Source: Actinokineospora inagensis DSM 44258
Lineage (GTDB): Bacteria > Actinomycetota > Actinomycetes > Mycobacteriales > Pseudonocardiaceae
Length of the DNA: 64,000 nucleotides
Assembly: GCF_000482865.1 (NCBI RefSeq)
Contig: NZ_AXWW01000045.1
Coordinates: forward strand, 7,547-71,546
Reading direction: 5' to 3'
Shown here: positions 54,785-63,009 of the stretch, piece after piece
Layout of the letters: every line of letters begins with the position of its first letter
Numbering within the stretch: the first letter of the stretch is position 1
Program-made: the position numbers and the translations under genes
The notes under the pieces: generated by a model
Seen by the model: only the letters and a program-made list of their open reading frames with translations
Database searches by the model: none
What the model was told of the DNA's origin: nothing

Positions 54785-56200
54785 ATGAGCGACCGCCCGG
54801 CTCGACGCGATCCGTCGAAGTTGGTGGAGGCCGAGGGGTTCCGCGAGTTCGTCCGCGACGACTGGGGCCCGGCCGACCGCCGGGTCAACGCGGTCCCCGG
54901 CGCGGCCGAGGCGGCCGCCGCCCACCGCGCCCGGCTCTCCGCCGCGTTCCCCGGCAAGCGCGTGGCGCTCGCCGCGGGCATCGCCCCGACCCGGTCCAAC
55001 GACACCGACTACCAACTCCGGGTCGATTCCGACTTCGCCTGGCTCACCGGCTGCTACGCCGAGGGGGCCGTGCTGGTCATGACCCCGTCCGGCGGCGGCC
55101 ACGACGCCGTGCTGCACCTGCGCGAACCCGCGGGCCCCGGCGAGGCGGACTTCTTCGCGAGCGCCCGCGACGGTGAGCTGTGGATCGGCGCCATGCCGGG
55201 GCTCGCCGAGTGGTCGGCCGCGCTGGGCGTCGAGTGCCGCCCACTGGAGGACCTGCCGAGGTCGCTGCGCGGCCAGTTGCCCGAGGTGTTCGCCGTGAAG
55301 GGGGTCGACCCGTTCCTGGACGCCCTCGTCGGCGCGCACAGCCCGGAACTGCGGACCACCCTGGCCGAACTGCGCCGCATCAAGGACGAGTGGGAGATCG
55401 GTCAGCTCCAGGCGGCCGTTGACGCTACCGTCCTCGGTTTCGCGGATGTGGCTCGTGAACTGGACGAGGCTGTCCGCGGCGGTGGCGAACGCTGGCTGCA
55501 GGGCACCTTCGACCGTCGCGCCCGCACCCTCGGCAACGGACCCGGCTACACCTCCATCGTCGCCGCCGGGCACCACGCGCCGGTGCTGCACTGGACCCGT
55601 TGCGACGGTCCGGTCACCGAGGACGGGCTGCTGCTGCTCGACGCCGGTGTCGAGGTCAGCACCCTCTACACCGCGGATGTCACCCGCACCTTCCCGGTCT
55701 CCGGCGAGTTCACCGACGCCGAACGCCGGGTGTACGACCTGGTGCTGGCCGCGCACCTCGCCGCCATCGAGGACGTGCGGCCCGGCCGCGACTACCGCGA
55801 CTTCCACAACACCGCCATGCGCGTGCTCGCCGAGGGCCTGCACGACTGGGGCCTGCTGCCCGGGTCGGTGGAGAAGTCACTGGAGCAGAACGGCCAGCAC
55901 CACCGCCGGTACATCGTCTGCGGCATCGGCCACTTCCTCGGCATGGACGTGCACGACTGCGCCCGGTCGAGCGCGGGCGCCTACCACGAGGGCAAGCTGG
56001 AGGTCGGCATGGCGCTGACCGTCGAACCCGGCCTGTACTTCCACCCCAACGACCTCACCGTGCCCCCGGAGCTGCGCGGCATCGGCATCCGCATCGAGGA
56101 CGACCTGGTCGTCACCGCGACAGGCGCCGACGTCATCTCGAACGCGTTGCCCATCACAGCGGACGGGATCTGTGAGTGGGTCCGGGGCGTTCGGGGGTAG
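54785..56200 (+). CDS. Xaa-Pro aminopeptidase (M24B)
   Basis: The 471-residue peptidase has the N-terminal AMP-N domain and the M24 metal site: LLLDAGVEVSTLYTADVTRTFPVSG (two Asp), GIGHFLGMDVHDC (His), VEPGLYF (Glu) and GIRIEDDLVVT (Glu). It cleaves the bond before proline; with collagen-like peptides it could release residues next to hydroxyproline. It starts 53 bp after the ALDH stop, in the same direction, so it may be in the operon. GAGGTG precedes ATG 54785. Confidence 0.92.
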   Translation: MSDRPARRDPSKLVEAEGFREFVRDDWGPADRRVNAVPGAAEAAAAHRARLSAAFPGKRVALAAGIAPTRSNDTDYQLRVDSDFAWLTGCYAEGAVLVMTPSGGGHDAVLHLREPAGPGEADFFASARDGELWIGAMPGLAEWSAALGVECRPLEDLPRSLRGQLPEVFAVKGVDPFLDALVGAHSPELRTTLAELRRIKDEWEIGQLQAAVDATVLGFADVARELDEAVRGGGERWLQGTFDRRARTLGNGPGYTSIVAAGHHAPVLHWTRCDGPVTEDGLLLLDAGVEVSTLYTADVTRTFPVSGEFTDAERRVYDLVLAAHLAAIEDVRPGRDYRDFHNTAMRVLAEGLHDWGLLPGSVEKSLEQNGQHHRRYIVCGIGHFLGMDVHDCARSSAGAYHEGKLEVGMALTVEPGLYFHPNDLTVPPELRGIGIRIEDDLVVTATGADVISNALPITADGICEWVRGVRG

Positions 56201-56239
56201 CCTCGATTCCTCTGTAGACAGGGGTAAAGGAGGGACGTC

Positions 56240-56377
56240 GTGTCCGACCACGACGAACGGCCAGAGGGGACCGGGAAGCACGCGGCGCCGGAGGGAGCGG
56301 AGCGGCACCCGCTCATCGACCTGTCGCGTGACCCCAACCCGGGCAAACCGGATCACGCGGCGCCCGAAGAGGACTAG
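56240..56377 (+). CDS. Small 45-residue charged protein
   Basis: GTG 56240 sits behind a strong AAAGGAGGG. The product MSDHDERPEGTGKHAAPEG...HPLIDLSRDPNPGKPDHAAPEED is hydrophilic and probably disordered. A 12-bp hairpin terminator follows at 56384. The good ribosome site and terminator support a gene or a short regulatory peptide. No family is recognised. Confidence 0.65.
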   Translation: MSDHDERPEGTGKHAAPEGAERHPLIDLSRDPNPGKPDHAAPEED

Positions 56378-56383
56378 TGGCCT

Positions 56384-56412
56384 GCGCAGGTCACCGCTCC
56401 GGTGACCTGCGC
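56384..56412 (+). terminator. Terminator after the 45-residue gene
   Basis: GCGCAGGTCACC pairs with GGTGACCTGCGC (12 bp, 5-nt loop), then TTTCACTCTTT. Confidence 0.88.
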
Positions 56413-56617
56413 TTTCACTCTTTCCGCGCGTGAAGGTCTCTTGCGGACACCGCTGGTGTTCGATCGCTTGGCCCAGCGAGCCGTTGGCGTCCACCGAGCG
56501 GGAAAACACGTGGTGCGGTCGCGTTTCCCGGTAGGACGGGCGGCTCGGTCGGGTGAATTTGCGGTCGAACACATGTTTGGGTGAAGTGCTCGGCAACTGT
56601 CGGTGGGTGGGTGCAGT

Positions 56618-57748
56618 ATGGGCACCATGCGAACATATGATCGAGAGGCGCGGGGTTCGGTCGCGCTGCTGGCAGCCCGGCTGACCGAGGCCGCGGCGCT
56701 CGGGCAGGCCGCTGCTCTCGATCGGATCCAGCAGGTCGCGGCGCACGGCGTTCGGCAGGCCGCGGCCGCCGCGGTCGCGTCGCTGTCCCGGGCGCTGGAG
56801 TTGTTGTGGCAGCGCGGGTGGCTGCCCGCGGAGGCGGTCAGCGCGGTGCCCAGGCAGCTCGCGGTGCTGGTGGTGGCTGCCATCGGGCACGAGGTCCGGC
56901 GCTACCCGGCCGCCCGGCTGCACCCGGTGTGGCGGGCGCAGCTCGCCGAGTTGGACACCGCCCCGCTCGACCTCGCCGAGCCGCTGGAGCCCGCCCTGCG
57001 GCGAGTGGTCGACCTGGTCGGCGCGTTGATGGCGTTACCGCAGTTGCCCCGCCTGGTCCCTGGCCCGTGCGAGGCCACCGCCGAGAGCGACGGCCCCGCC
57101 GTCGACCCGCGGGTGATGATCAAGGTGCGCGGCCTGCTCGCCAAGGCCGAGTCGACCCCGTTCGCCGCCGAGGCCGAGGCCCTGTCCGCCAAGGCCCAGG
57201 AGCTGATGGCCCGGTACGCGTTCGAACAGGCCGTCCGCACCGCCGACGAACCACAGCTCGCCGCCGCCCGCCGCGTCTGGCTCGACGCCCCCTACCAGGC
57301 CCCCAAGGCCCAGTTGGTCGACGCCGTCGCCAGCGCCAACCGCTGCCGCTCCGTGTTCTACCCCCGCCTCGGCTGCGTCGGCCTGGTCGGCCACGAAACC
57401 GACCTGGAGATCACCGAACTGCTGGTCACCTCGCTGGCCACCCAGTCAACCCGGGCGATGGCGCACGCCCCCGGCCGCACCCGCGCCTACCGGCACGCCT
57501 TCCTGGTCGCCTACGCCCACCGCGTCCACCAACGCCTCACCGAGGCCGCCACCCACGCCCGCCCCACGTCGACCGCCCTCCTCACCGCCCTCGCCTCCCG
57601 CCAAGCCGCCGTCGACGCGAAGTTCACCGCCCTCTACCCCGGTATCCGCACCCACCGCCCCACCGCCACCAACCCCTCCGGCTGGACCGCGGGCCTCGCC
57701 GCCGCCGACCTCGCCGACCTCCACCCCCACCGCCGCGTCGCCAGTTGA
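56618..57748 (+). CDS. DUF2786-domain protein
   Basis: The 376-residue protein has a helical N-terminus and a DUF2786 region (DPRVMIKVRGLLAKAESTPFAAEAEALSAKAQELMARYAFEQ, in parts). A helical C-terminal domain follows, with VASANRCRSVFYPRLGCVGLVGHETDLEITELLVTSL. DUF2786 proteins occur widely in actinobacteria and some phages; function unknown. ATG 56618 is used; 56627 is an alternative. It stands alone behind the terminator at 56384-56412. Confidence 0.8.
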   Translation: MGTMRTYDREARGSVALLAARLTEAAALGQAAALDRIQQVAAHGVRQAAAAAVASLSRALELLWQRGWLPAEAVSAVPRQLAVLVVAAIGHEVRRYPAARLHPVWRAQLAELDTAPLDLAEPLEPALRRVVDLVGALMALPQLPRLVPGPCEATAESDGPAVDPRVMIKVRGLLAKAESTPFAAEAEALSAKAQELMARYAFEQAVRTADEPQLAAARRVWLDAPYQAPKAQLVDAVASANRCRSVFYPRLGCVGLVGHETDLEITELLVTSLATQSTRAMAHAPGRTRAYRHAFLVAYAHRVHQRLTEAATHARPTSTALLTALASRQAAVDAKFTALYPGIRTHRPTATNPSGWTAGLAAADLADLHPHRRVAS

Positions 57749-58011
57749 CCCCCGGCGACACCAGAGGTTCGCTCGGATCGTCCCTCGCTTGTGGACGATG
57801 CAGTTGTTTTACCTCAGCGGAGCATTTCCCGCTGCTCACTCGAACAGCGGTACGTCCATTCCGGGCGATGGTCCAAAGTCTGGAGCGGACGCCGAACGGT
57901 TCGGCGTCCCGACTCGGGAGCCCTTGTCGCGCAATGAGTTTCGCGCCGCCACGGCTCCCTGATCTTTGCCCATGACGTCATCGCGCTATTCCGTCTTCAG
58001 GAGGAACAGGC

Positions 58012-58569
58012 ATGTCCGCGTCAAAAACCCAGTACTGGATCGGCTGGACCGTCGCGGCGCTGGTGACCGCCGCGGCCAGTGTCGCCGCCTCGGCCGTCGC
58101 CGCCGACGCCACCCCGTCGTACACCGCCCAGGCCCGCGCTGCCGGACTCAGCGCCGCGCAGGCCAAGGACCTGCAGGCCACCGTCAACGGCTACATCGCG
58201 AAGACCGGCGGCAGGCAGATCGCCGCCAACGAGATCGCGCTCGACGGCGCCACCATCTACGTGGCCTTACCGGGTGAGCGAACCGCCCGCGACCTCTCCA
58301 CCGGCAACCAACTGGCAGGCACCTGCAACTACCTGCACATGTGCGCCTGGCAGTACCCCAACTACACGGGCACCGTCATCGACATGTTCGCCTGCCACGA
58401 CTACGCCATCCCCTGGGCCGACCCTGGCTCGTGGATCAACAACCAACGCACCGGGACCGTCGCGCGCTTCTTGGACAGCAACCACAACACCGGCTGGAGC
58501 GACCCCGGCGCCTTCTCCCAGGACCCCAACGCGCCGTGGTGGTGGGTGTTCTGGATCCGCGACTGCTGA
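58012..58569 (+). CDS. Secreted protein with peptidase-inhibitor I36/beta-gamma-crystallin-like domain
   Basis: The 185-residue product has a signal peptide (WTVAALVTAAASVAASAVAADA). A mature C-terminal domain holds LHMCAWQYPNYTGTVIDMFACHDY, PWADPGSWINNQRTGTVARFLD and a Trp-rich end. The pattern resembles small extracellular I36-type inhibitors of actinomycetes with a conserved Cys pair. The inhibitor role is a guess from the fold class. An AGGAGG-type site precedes ATG 58012. Confidence 0.7.
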   Translation: MSASKTQYWIGWTVAALVTAAASVAASAVAADATPSYTAQARAAGLSAAQAKDLQATVNGYIAKTGGRQIAANEIALDGATIYVALPGERTARDLSTGNQLAGTCNYLHMCAWQYPNYTGTVIDMFACHDYAIPWADPGSWINNQRTGTVARFLDSNHNTGWSDPGAFSQDPNAPWWWVFWIRDC

Positions 58570-58665
58570 CCCGACCAGCACGCCCAGCCGCCCGTTCACG
58601 CAGGTGGCGCCCCCGCCAACCCCCCGTTTTGGCCGGTCAGCACCCGATCCGGTAGTCTCCTCCGC

Positions 58666-58750
58666 GGAGGATTCGCATAGTGGCCTAGTGCGCACGATTG
58701 GAAATCGTGTTGGGTTAAAACCCTCGCGGGTTCAAATCCCGCATCCTCCG
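58666..58750 (+). tRNA. tRNA-Ser(GGA)
   Basis: The 85-nt type II tRNA has acceptor GGAGGAT/ATCCTCC, discriminator G, anticodon loop TTGGAAA (anticodon GGA) in stem CACGA/TCGTG, a long variable arm and TTCAAAT T-loop. CCA is not encoded. The tRNA-linked repeat follows directly. Confidence 0.95.
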
Positions 58751-58774
58751 CCGGAACGGACTCGGGCGACTTGT

Positions 58775-59060
58775 GCTCACGGAAAGCGTGAGCCGGGTCG
58801 TCCGTAGTCGTATCTGGGGGGCGACCCCCAGACCCCCACGGTGCGGCGGGCGCCGGACCCAGCGTTGCTCGTTCGGGCCTGTCGGCCCTCACATCGGCAT
58901 GTAACCGGTGGGCTTGTCGCCCACGGTGCGGTGGGGGCCGGAGCCAGCGTGCTCGTTTGGGCCTGTCGGCCCTCACGTCGAGTATGTAGCCAATGGGGCT
59001 GGCGACCACGGTGTGGTAGGCGGCGGATCCAGCGTGGTTCGCTTGACCGAACCTGGGTGG
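58775..59060. repeat. tRNA-linked repeat: hairpin, GC block and 85-bp tandem repeat
   Basis: Directly downstream of tRNA-Ser(GGA) lie the hairpin GCTCACG-gaaag-CGTGAGC (58775-58793), the GC block CTGGGGGGCGACCCCCAG (58814-58831) and tandem units starting at CACGGT(G/A)GG-type motifs at 58837, 58922 and 59007 (period 85). The family is that of the window start in opposite orientation, and of 9861-9925. The third unit is incomplete. Together with 59061-59121 this fills the gap before the leftward lipoprotein gene; no gene is supported. Confidence 0.85.
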
Positions 59061-59121
59061 TTGCTCGACCTTTGGTCGTCGCGTCGAGGTGTGTGACCAA
59101 ATGGGGGTGTTGCTCACGGTG

Positions 59122-60381
59122 TTAGTGGAGGGTGGTGCGGAGGTCGGTGGCCAGGGTGGTCATGGTGGGGTCGACGGCTTCGGGGTGGTCTAGGGCGTGG
59201 TGGAGGCTTTCCTGGACGAGGTCGGTGATGCGGTCGTACTGGGGGGTTTGCACGCGGTCGCGGGCGTTGGTGACGGACTGGTAGAGGGCGTCGAGGTAGG
59301 GGAACTGGCTGCGCAGGACCGGGTCGGCGTAGAGGGCGCGGACGGTGGGGGCGTGGCCGCCGCGGGCGAAGAGGGTGCGTTGTTGGGTTTCGTCGGTGTA
59401 GAAGCGGATGAAGTCGCGGGCGGTCTGCTGGTGTTGGGAACACGGTGAGATCGCCAGGTTCCAGCCGCCGAGGGCACTGGGGCCGGGGAGTTGGGTGACA
59501 CCGACCCGGTTGACGACGGGGGAGTCGGGGGCGGTCAGCAGCGGGTACGCGTAGGGCCAGTTCCGCATGAACAGGGCGTTGCCGGACTGGAAGTCGGCGC
59601 GGCTGGACTCCTCGGTGAAATCGGTGGCGGTGCGCGGGATCCAGCCGTCGCGCAGGCCGCGGGCGAGCATCTCGATGCCGTTCTTCGCCTGCGGGGAGTC
59701 GATGACGATGGCGCCGTTGGCGGTCAGGTCGCCGCCGTACGCCCAGATCGCTTCCAGCGCGTTGACCGTTAGGCCCTCGTAGCGGGCGAGCTGGCCGATG
59801 TAACCGTCCATGTTGTACTTCGTGTGCAGGTCCTTGCTTATCCGCGTCAGGTCGTCCCACGTCTGCGGTGGTGCGATGTGTTCGCGGTCCAGGATGTCTT
59901 TGCGGTAGTAGAGGAGCCCTGCGTCCGTGCGGGCGGGGATCGCATAGAGGGTTCCGTCGACGGTAGCGTTGTCGACGGGGGTTTTGAGGAACTTGTCTAT
60001 GTCGAACTCGTTGGGGTCCAACGGGACCAGGTAGCCCGCGCGGGCGAACTCGGCCGTCCAGACCGAGTCCACCATCATCACGTCGTTGCAGCGCACGTGG
60101 GATCCGGGCAGCGCGCCGTCTTGGGCGGCGGCGACCAGGGAGGCCCGGTGCGCGTCCGACGACGGTGACTGCTCGATGAAGGTCACCTGCTCCTTGAACC
60201 CGTGCCGCAGGTTCCACTGTTCGACTAAACCCGCGACCTGCTTACCCAGCGTGGAATCGCGGCCGTCGACGAAGGTGATCGGTCCCCTGGCGTGGACCCG
60301 GTCGTCCTCCGGTCGGGTGGTCGCGCATGCGCCGCACGCGACGAAAACGACCGCGAGCGCCGTGGCCAGCAGTTTCCTCAT
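59122..60381 (-). CDS. Extracellular solute-binding lipoprotein (SBP family 1)
   Basis: The 419-residue protein has a signal sequence MRKLLATALAVVFVACGAC with a lipobox-like Cys16, though with Phe at -3. The ABC-type substrate-binding fold follows (GRDSTLGKQVAGLVEQWNLRHGF, LVPLDPNEFDIDKFL, LYAIPARTDAGLLYYRKDIL, WDDLTRISKDLHTKYNMDGYIGQL in parts). It resembles sugar-binding proteins. No permease or ATPase gene is adjacent. It overlaps the 787-residue gene upstream (ATGA), so both are made together, and it may serve as a sensor partner rather than a transport subunit. Confidence 0.85.
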   Translation of the reverse strand: MRKLLATALAVVFVACGACATTRPEDDRVHARGPITFVDGRDSTLGKQVAGLVEQWNLRHGFKEQVTFIEQSPSSDAHRASLVAAAQDGALPGSHVRCNDVMMVDSVWTAEFARAGYLVPLDPNEFDIDKFLKTPVDNATVDGTLYAIPARTDAGLLYYRKDILDREHIAPPQTWDDLTRISKDLHTKYNMDGYIGQLARYEGLTVNALEAIWAYGGDLTANGAIVIDSPQAKNGIEMLARGLRDGWIPRTATDFTEESSRADFQSGNALFMRNWPYAYPLLTAPDSPVVNRVGVTQLPGPSALGGWNLAISPCSQHQQTARDFIRFYTDETQQRTLFARGGHAPTVRALYADPVLRSQFPYLDALYQSVTNARDRVQTPQYDRITDLVQESLHHALDHPEAVDPTMTTLATDLRTTLH

Positions 60382-62741
60382 TGCGTCCCCCACAGTTGTC
60401 CCGCCACCTGGTCCAGCACGGCCGTGATGCCCTGGTCGAGGTCGGTGAGGTCGACGCAGTCGCCGCCGGTGCCCCTGGCGACGGCGTCGAGCCCGGTCGC
60501 ATGGCACCGCGCTGTCTGCACGGACACGGCCAGCACCTTGGTGGCCTGGTCGGTCGGTGCGGCGATGTCGGTTTGCAGCGTCGGTAGGTCTGTCTGGCTC
60601 ACGTCCGCGGTAGCGCCGTCGGTGATGAGGACCAGCAGGCTGCTACTGGTCGCGGATGACGCTGTCCGCAGTCGACTCACGCCCGCTCTTACGGCGTTGT
60701 ACACATCGGCCTTGGTTTTGGACGCCGGTAGGTCTACCCGCGCCGCGAGCCTGACGGCGTTGGCCTGACCGGGGCTCAACGGCACCAGATCGCGCTCGGT
60801 GTCGCTGAAGGTCAGCAGGCCGACGTCGTCGGTCGGGTTGAACAGCGCGGTCAGCCTGCGGACCAGTTCGGTGCTCGCCTGCAGCCGGGTCCCCGACCCG
60901 AACGGTGTTCCCATCGTCGCCGAGGTGTCGACAGCGAACAGCACCCGCGCGTGCTTGCTCCCGCTCGTCGCCGCGGCCTGGACCTGGTCGAACGCCGAGT
61001 CCGGGGTGATCTGGAGCGCGGTCGGCAGCTCCGGGATGGGCCCGTCGAACCGGCCGACGTGCCCCTGCGGGTCGCGGAAACCGTTGAACCGCAGCGTTTC
61101 CGCCGACTGCCTGCCGCGCAGGTAGTCGTAGAACCGGTCGATCACGGCGGCGCGTTGCCGGTTCTCCGGTCGGTCAGTCCACCGGACGACCACGAACGGG
61201 TAGTCCTGGACCGGTGTGCCCAACCGTGGGTAGAGCGGGTCGAGCGCGGTGGGCGGGGTCGACGTCGTCGAGCAGTGGCTGCCCAGTTGAGCGCCCCGGT
61301 TGTAGTCGATGACCGCCTTCTCCGACACCAGCGCGGCCCGGAGCTGCTGCGGGTTGTTGCGCAGTTGGCAGAGCAGGTCGCCGCTGTCCATGCCCGCCGC
61401 GTAGGGCATGTCGTCCTCGGCCTCGTGCACCACCCGGGGGGTCGTCGGCATCGCGAACGTGGTCGAGGTGAGCTGGGAGTTGCCCAGTCGGTGCTGGTAG
61501 ATGGCGATGGTGCCGAGCAGTCCCGCGCTGGAGGTGCGCGGGTCCGGCCGGATGAAGCCGACGTCGCGGCTGTGGTGGGCGATGACGTCCCAACTGAACC
61601 GCTGTTGGTCGGGTCGCAGGTAGTTGGCCATGTCCGGCGGGATGGCCAGCACCAGCGGCGACTGGGCGATGCCGGGCCGTGGCTCCAGGTCGACCTCGCT
61701 GCTCGCGGTCAGCCGTTCCCGCACGTGGTCGATGTCGGCGGTCGAGTCCGGCACCCACACGTGTGGTTCCGGGCCGTGGTCGCGCAGGTCGTCGCGACCG
61801 GACCAGCCGCGGCCGAGGGCGTCGACCGCGCCGTCGTAGGTGTCGGCCACCACGAGCAGCCGGGCGGGCCTGCAGCCGCTGTCGTTGTCCCGGATCTCCT
61901 CGTGCTCGAAGTCCAGCGCGAGTTGCCGCAGCGCGGGCGCCATCTCGGTTGAGGTCAACACGTTGAGCTGCACCGGATTCGCGCACTTTGTTTCGGGTGG
62001 CGTCGCTCCGGCGAGGATGTCCGTCATCGGAACCAGCAGCAAGAACACCGTTAGGACTACCAGCTCCCACCGGGGCTTGGACATGTGCGGCGTCGGTAGC
62101 TTCAACTGTGGAATCCGGATTACCGGCCTCGGTATAGACCGCTTCCGCGTGGATCGCGGCGCGGCAGGGTAATCCGGCGTGCAGATCCACGCGGTGGTCG
62201 CGGTTTCCTTCTGCCGCACCGCGGAAGGCTTGTAGATGCCCGGGTTGGCCGCGGGCTGGTGTTTGACGACGTGCTCGTAGAACCAGTCCGAGACCGCTAG
62301 CGCCAACACACCGGGCGACGCGGATAGGGCGTCCCGCAACGGGTCGCAGTCCAGCAGCCGGAAGGCGTGGTTCAAGTCCGTGCCGTGCTTGCCATTGTCG
62401 TCGGTGCCAACCTCGCCCGCGTGGATCGCGACCTTCAGCCGGATCTGGGTTTCCGGCCCGTGGTCGGCGTTGTGCTCGCGCAGCGCCGCTGCCAACTCGT
62501 GCGGTAGGGACGCCACCAATTCGGACTTGGCGACGTCGGTGAGCAGCGCGAAGAGGCCGTCGCCGCGGTCCTCGTGGTAGCCCCACGGGACTCCCGCGCG
62601 GTCGAAGGCGTGGTGGAGGGCGGCGTAAAGGCCGTCCCGCACGACTTTCTGGTGCCGGTCAGTCCGCCGCACGTCGCCGTACCGCTCGACGTCGACGGCG
62701 AAGATGCTCGTGTGCTGGTCCTCGGGCTGGGACACCGCCAC
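60378..62741 (-). CDS. Fusion protein: nucleotide-cyclase-like, membrane helix, substrate-binding and VWA domains
   Basis: The 787-residue protein has four parts. Residues 10-190 resemble a class III nucleotide cyclase homology domain: Asp17 (SIFAVDVERYGD), Asp61 (HEDRGDGLFAL), Asn124 and Arg128 (TDLNHAFRLLD). Residues 225-245 form one membrane helix. Residues 255-560 resemble a bacterial extracellular substrate-binding domain (LVLAIPPDMANYL, YPFVVVRWTD). Residues 598-780 form a von Willebrand A domain with a MIDAS-like DTSAT at 605 and ITDGA at 706. The cyclase part would be cytosolic and the rest outside. A ligand-sensing role is inferred; no transporter is nearby. Confidence 0.8.
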   Translation of the reverse strand: MAVSQPEDQHTSIFAVDVERYGDVRRTDRHQKVVRDGLYAALHHAFDRAGVPWGYHEDRGDGLFALLTDVAKSELVASLPHELAAALREHNADHGPETQIRLKVAIHAGEVGTDDNGKHGTDLNHAFRLLDCDPLRDALSASPGVLALAVSDWFYEHVVKHQPAANPGIYKPSAVRQKETATTAWICTPDYPAAPRSTRKRSIPRPVIRIPQLKLPTPHMSKPRWELVVLTVFLLLVPMTDILAGATPPETKCANPVQLNVLTSTEMAPALRQLALDFEHEEIRDNDSGCRPARLLVVADTYDGAVDALGRGWSGRDDLRDHGPEPHVWVPDSTADIDHVRERLTASSEVDLEPRPGIAQSPLVLAIPPDMANYLRPDQQRFSWDVIAHHSRDVGFIRPDPRTSSAGLLGTIAIYQHRLGNSQLTSTTFAMPTTPRVVHEAEDDMPYAAGMDSGDLLCQLRNNPQQLRAALVSEKAVIDYNRGAQLGSHCSTTSTPPTALDPLYPRLGTPVQDYPFVVVRWTDRPENRQRAAVIDRFYDYLRGRQSAETLRFNGFRDPQGHVGRFDGPIPELPTALQITPDSAFDQVQAAATSGSKHARVLFAVDTSATMGTPFGSGTRLQASTELVRRLTALFNPTDDVGLLTFSDTERDLVPLSPGQANAVRLAARVDLPASKTKADVYNAVRAGVSRLRTASSATSSSLLVLITDGATADVSQTDLPTLQTDIAAPTDQATKVLAVSVQTARCHATGLDAVARGTGGDCVDLTDLDQGITAVLDQVAGQLWGTQ

Positions 62742-62921
62742 GCTCCCCGTGCTCGCCTCAGGGCGTACAGGGTACCGCTGTCCGGGTTGGTCACATGACC
62801 TGAATCACACCGCAGGCGCCGGTTGTCCTTGAGCTGTCCGCCCTGACCGGCGTTTACCCAGGCGGGGGCCTTGTCCGCCCCGATGGCGGTGCCGCGTACC
62901 CGGTCCCGCTACACTGAACGC

Positions 62922-63007
62922 GGACCCCGTGCGGTGTTTACCTCGCGAACCTCCCCAGGGCCGGAAGGCAGCAAGGATAAGCGGGCTCTGGCAGGTGCGC
63001 GGGGTCC
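62922..63007 (+). ncRNA. ffs: Signal recognition particle RNA (small type)
   Basis: GGACCCC at 62922 pairs with GGGGTCC at 63001-63007. The apical part has the conserved GGAA tetraloop and asymmetric loop: CAGGGCCGGAAGGCAGCAAGG at 62956-62976 in two pieces. This is the bacterial 4.5S-type SRP RNA. Ends are estimated from the outer stem; about 86-97 nt. Confidence 0.9.
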
Positions 63008-63009
63008 CC

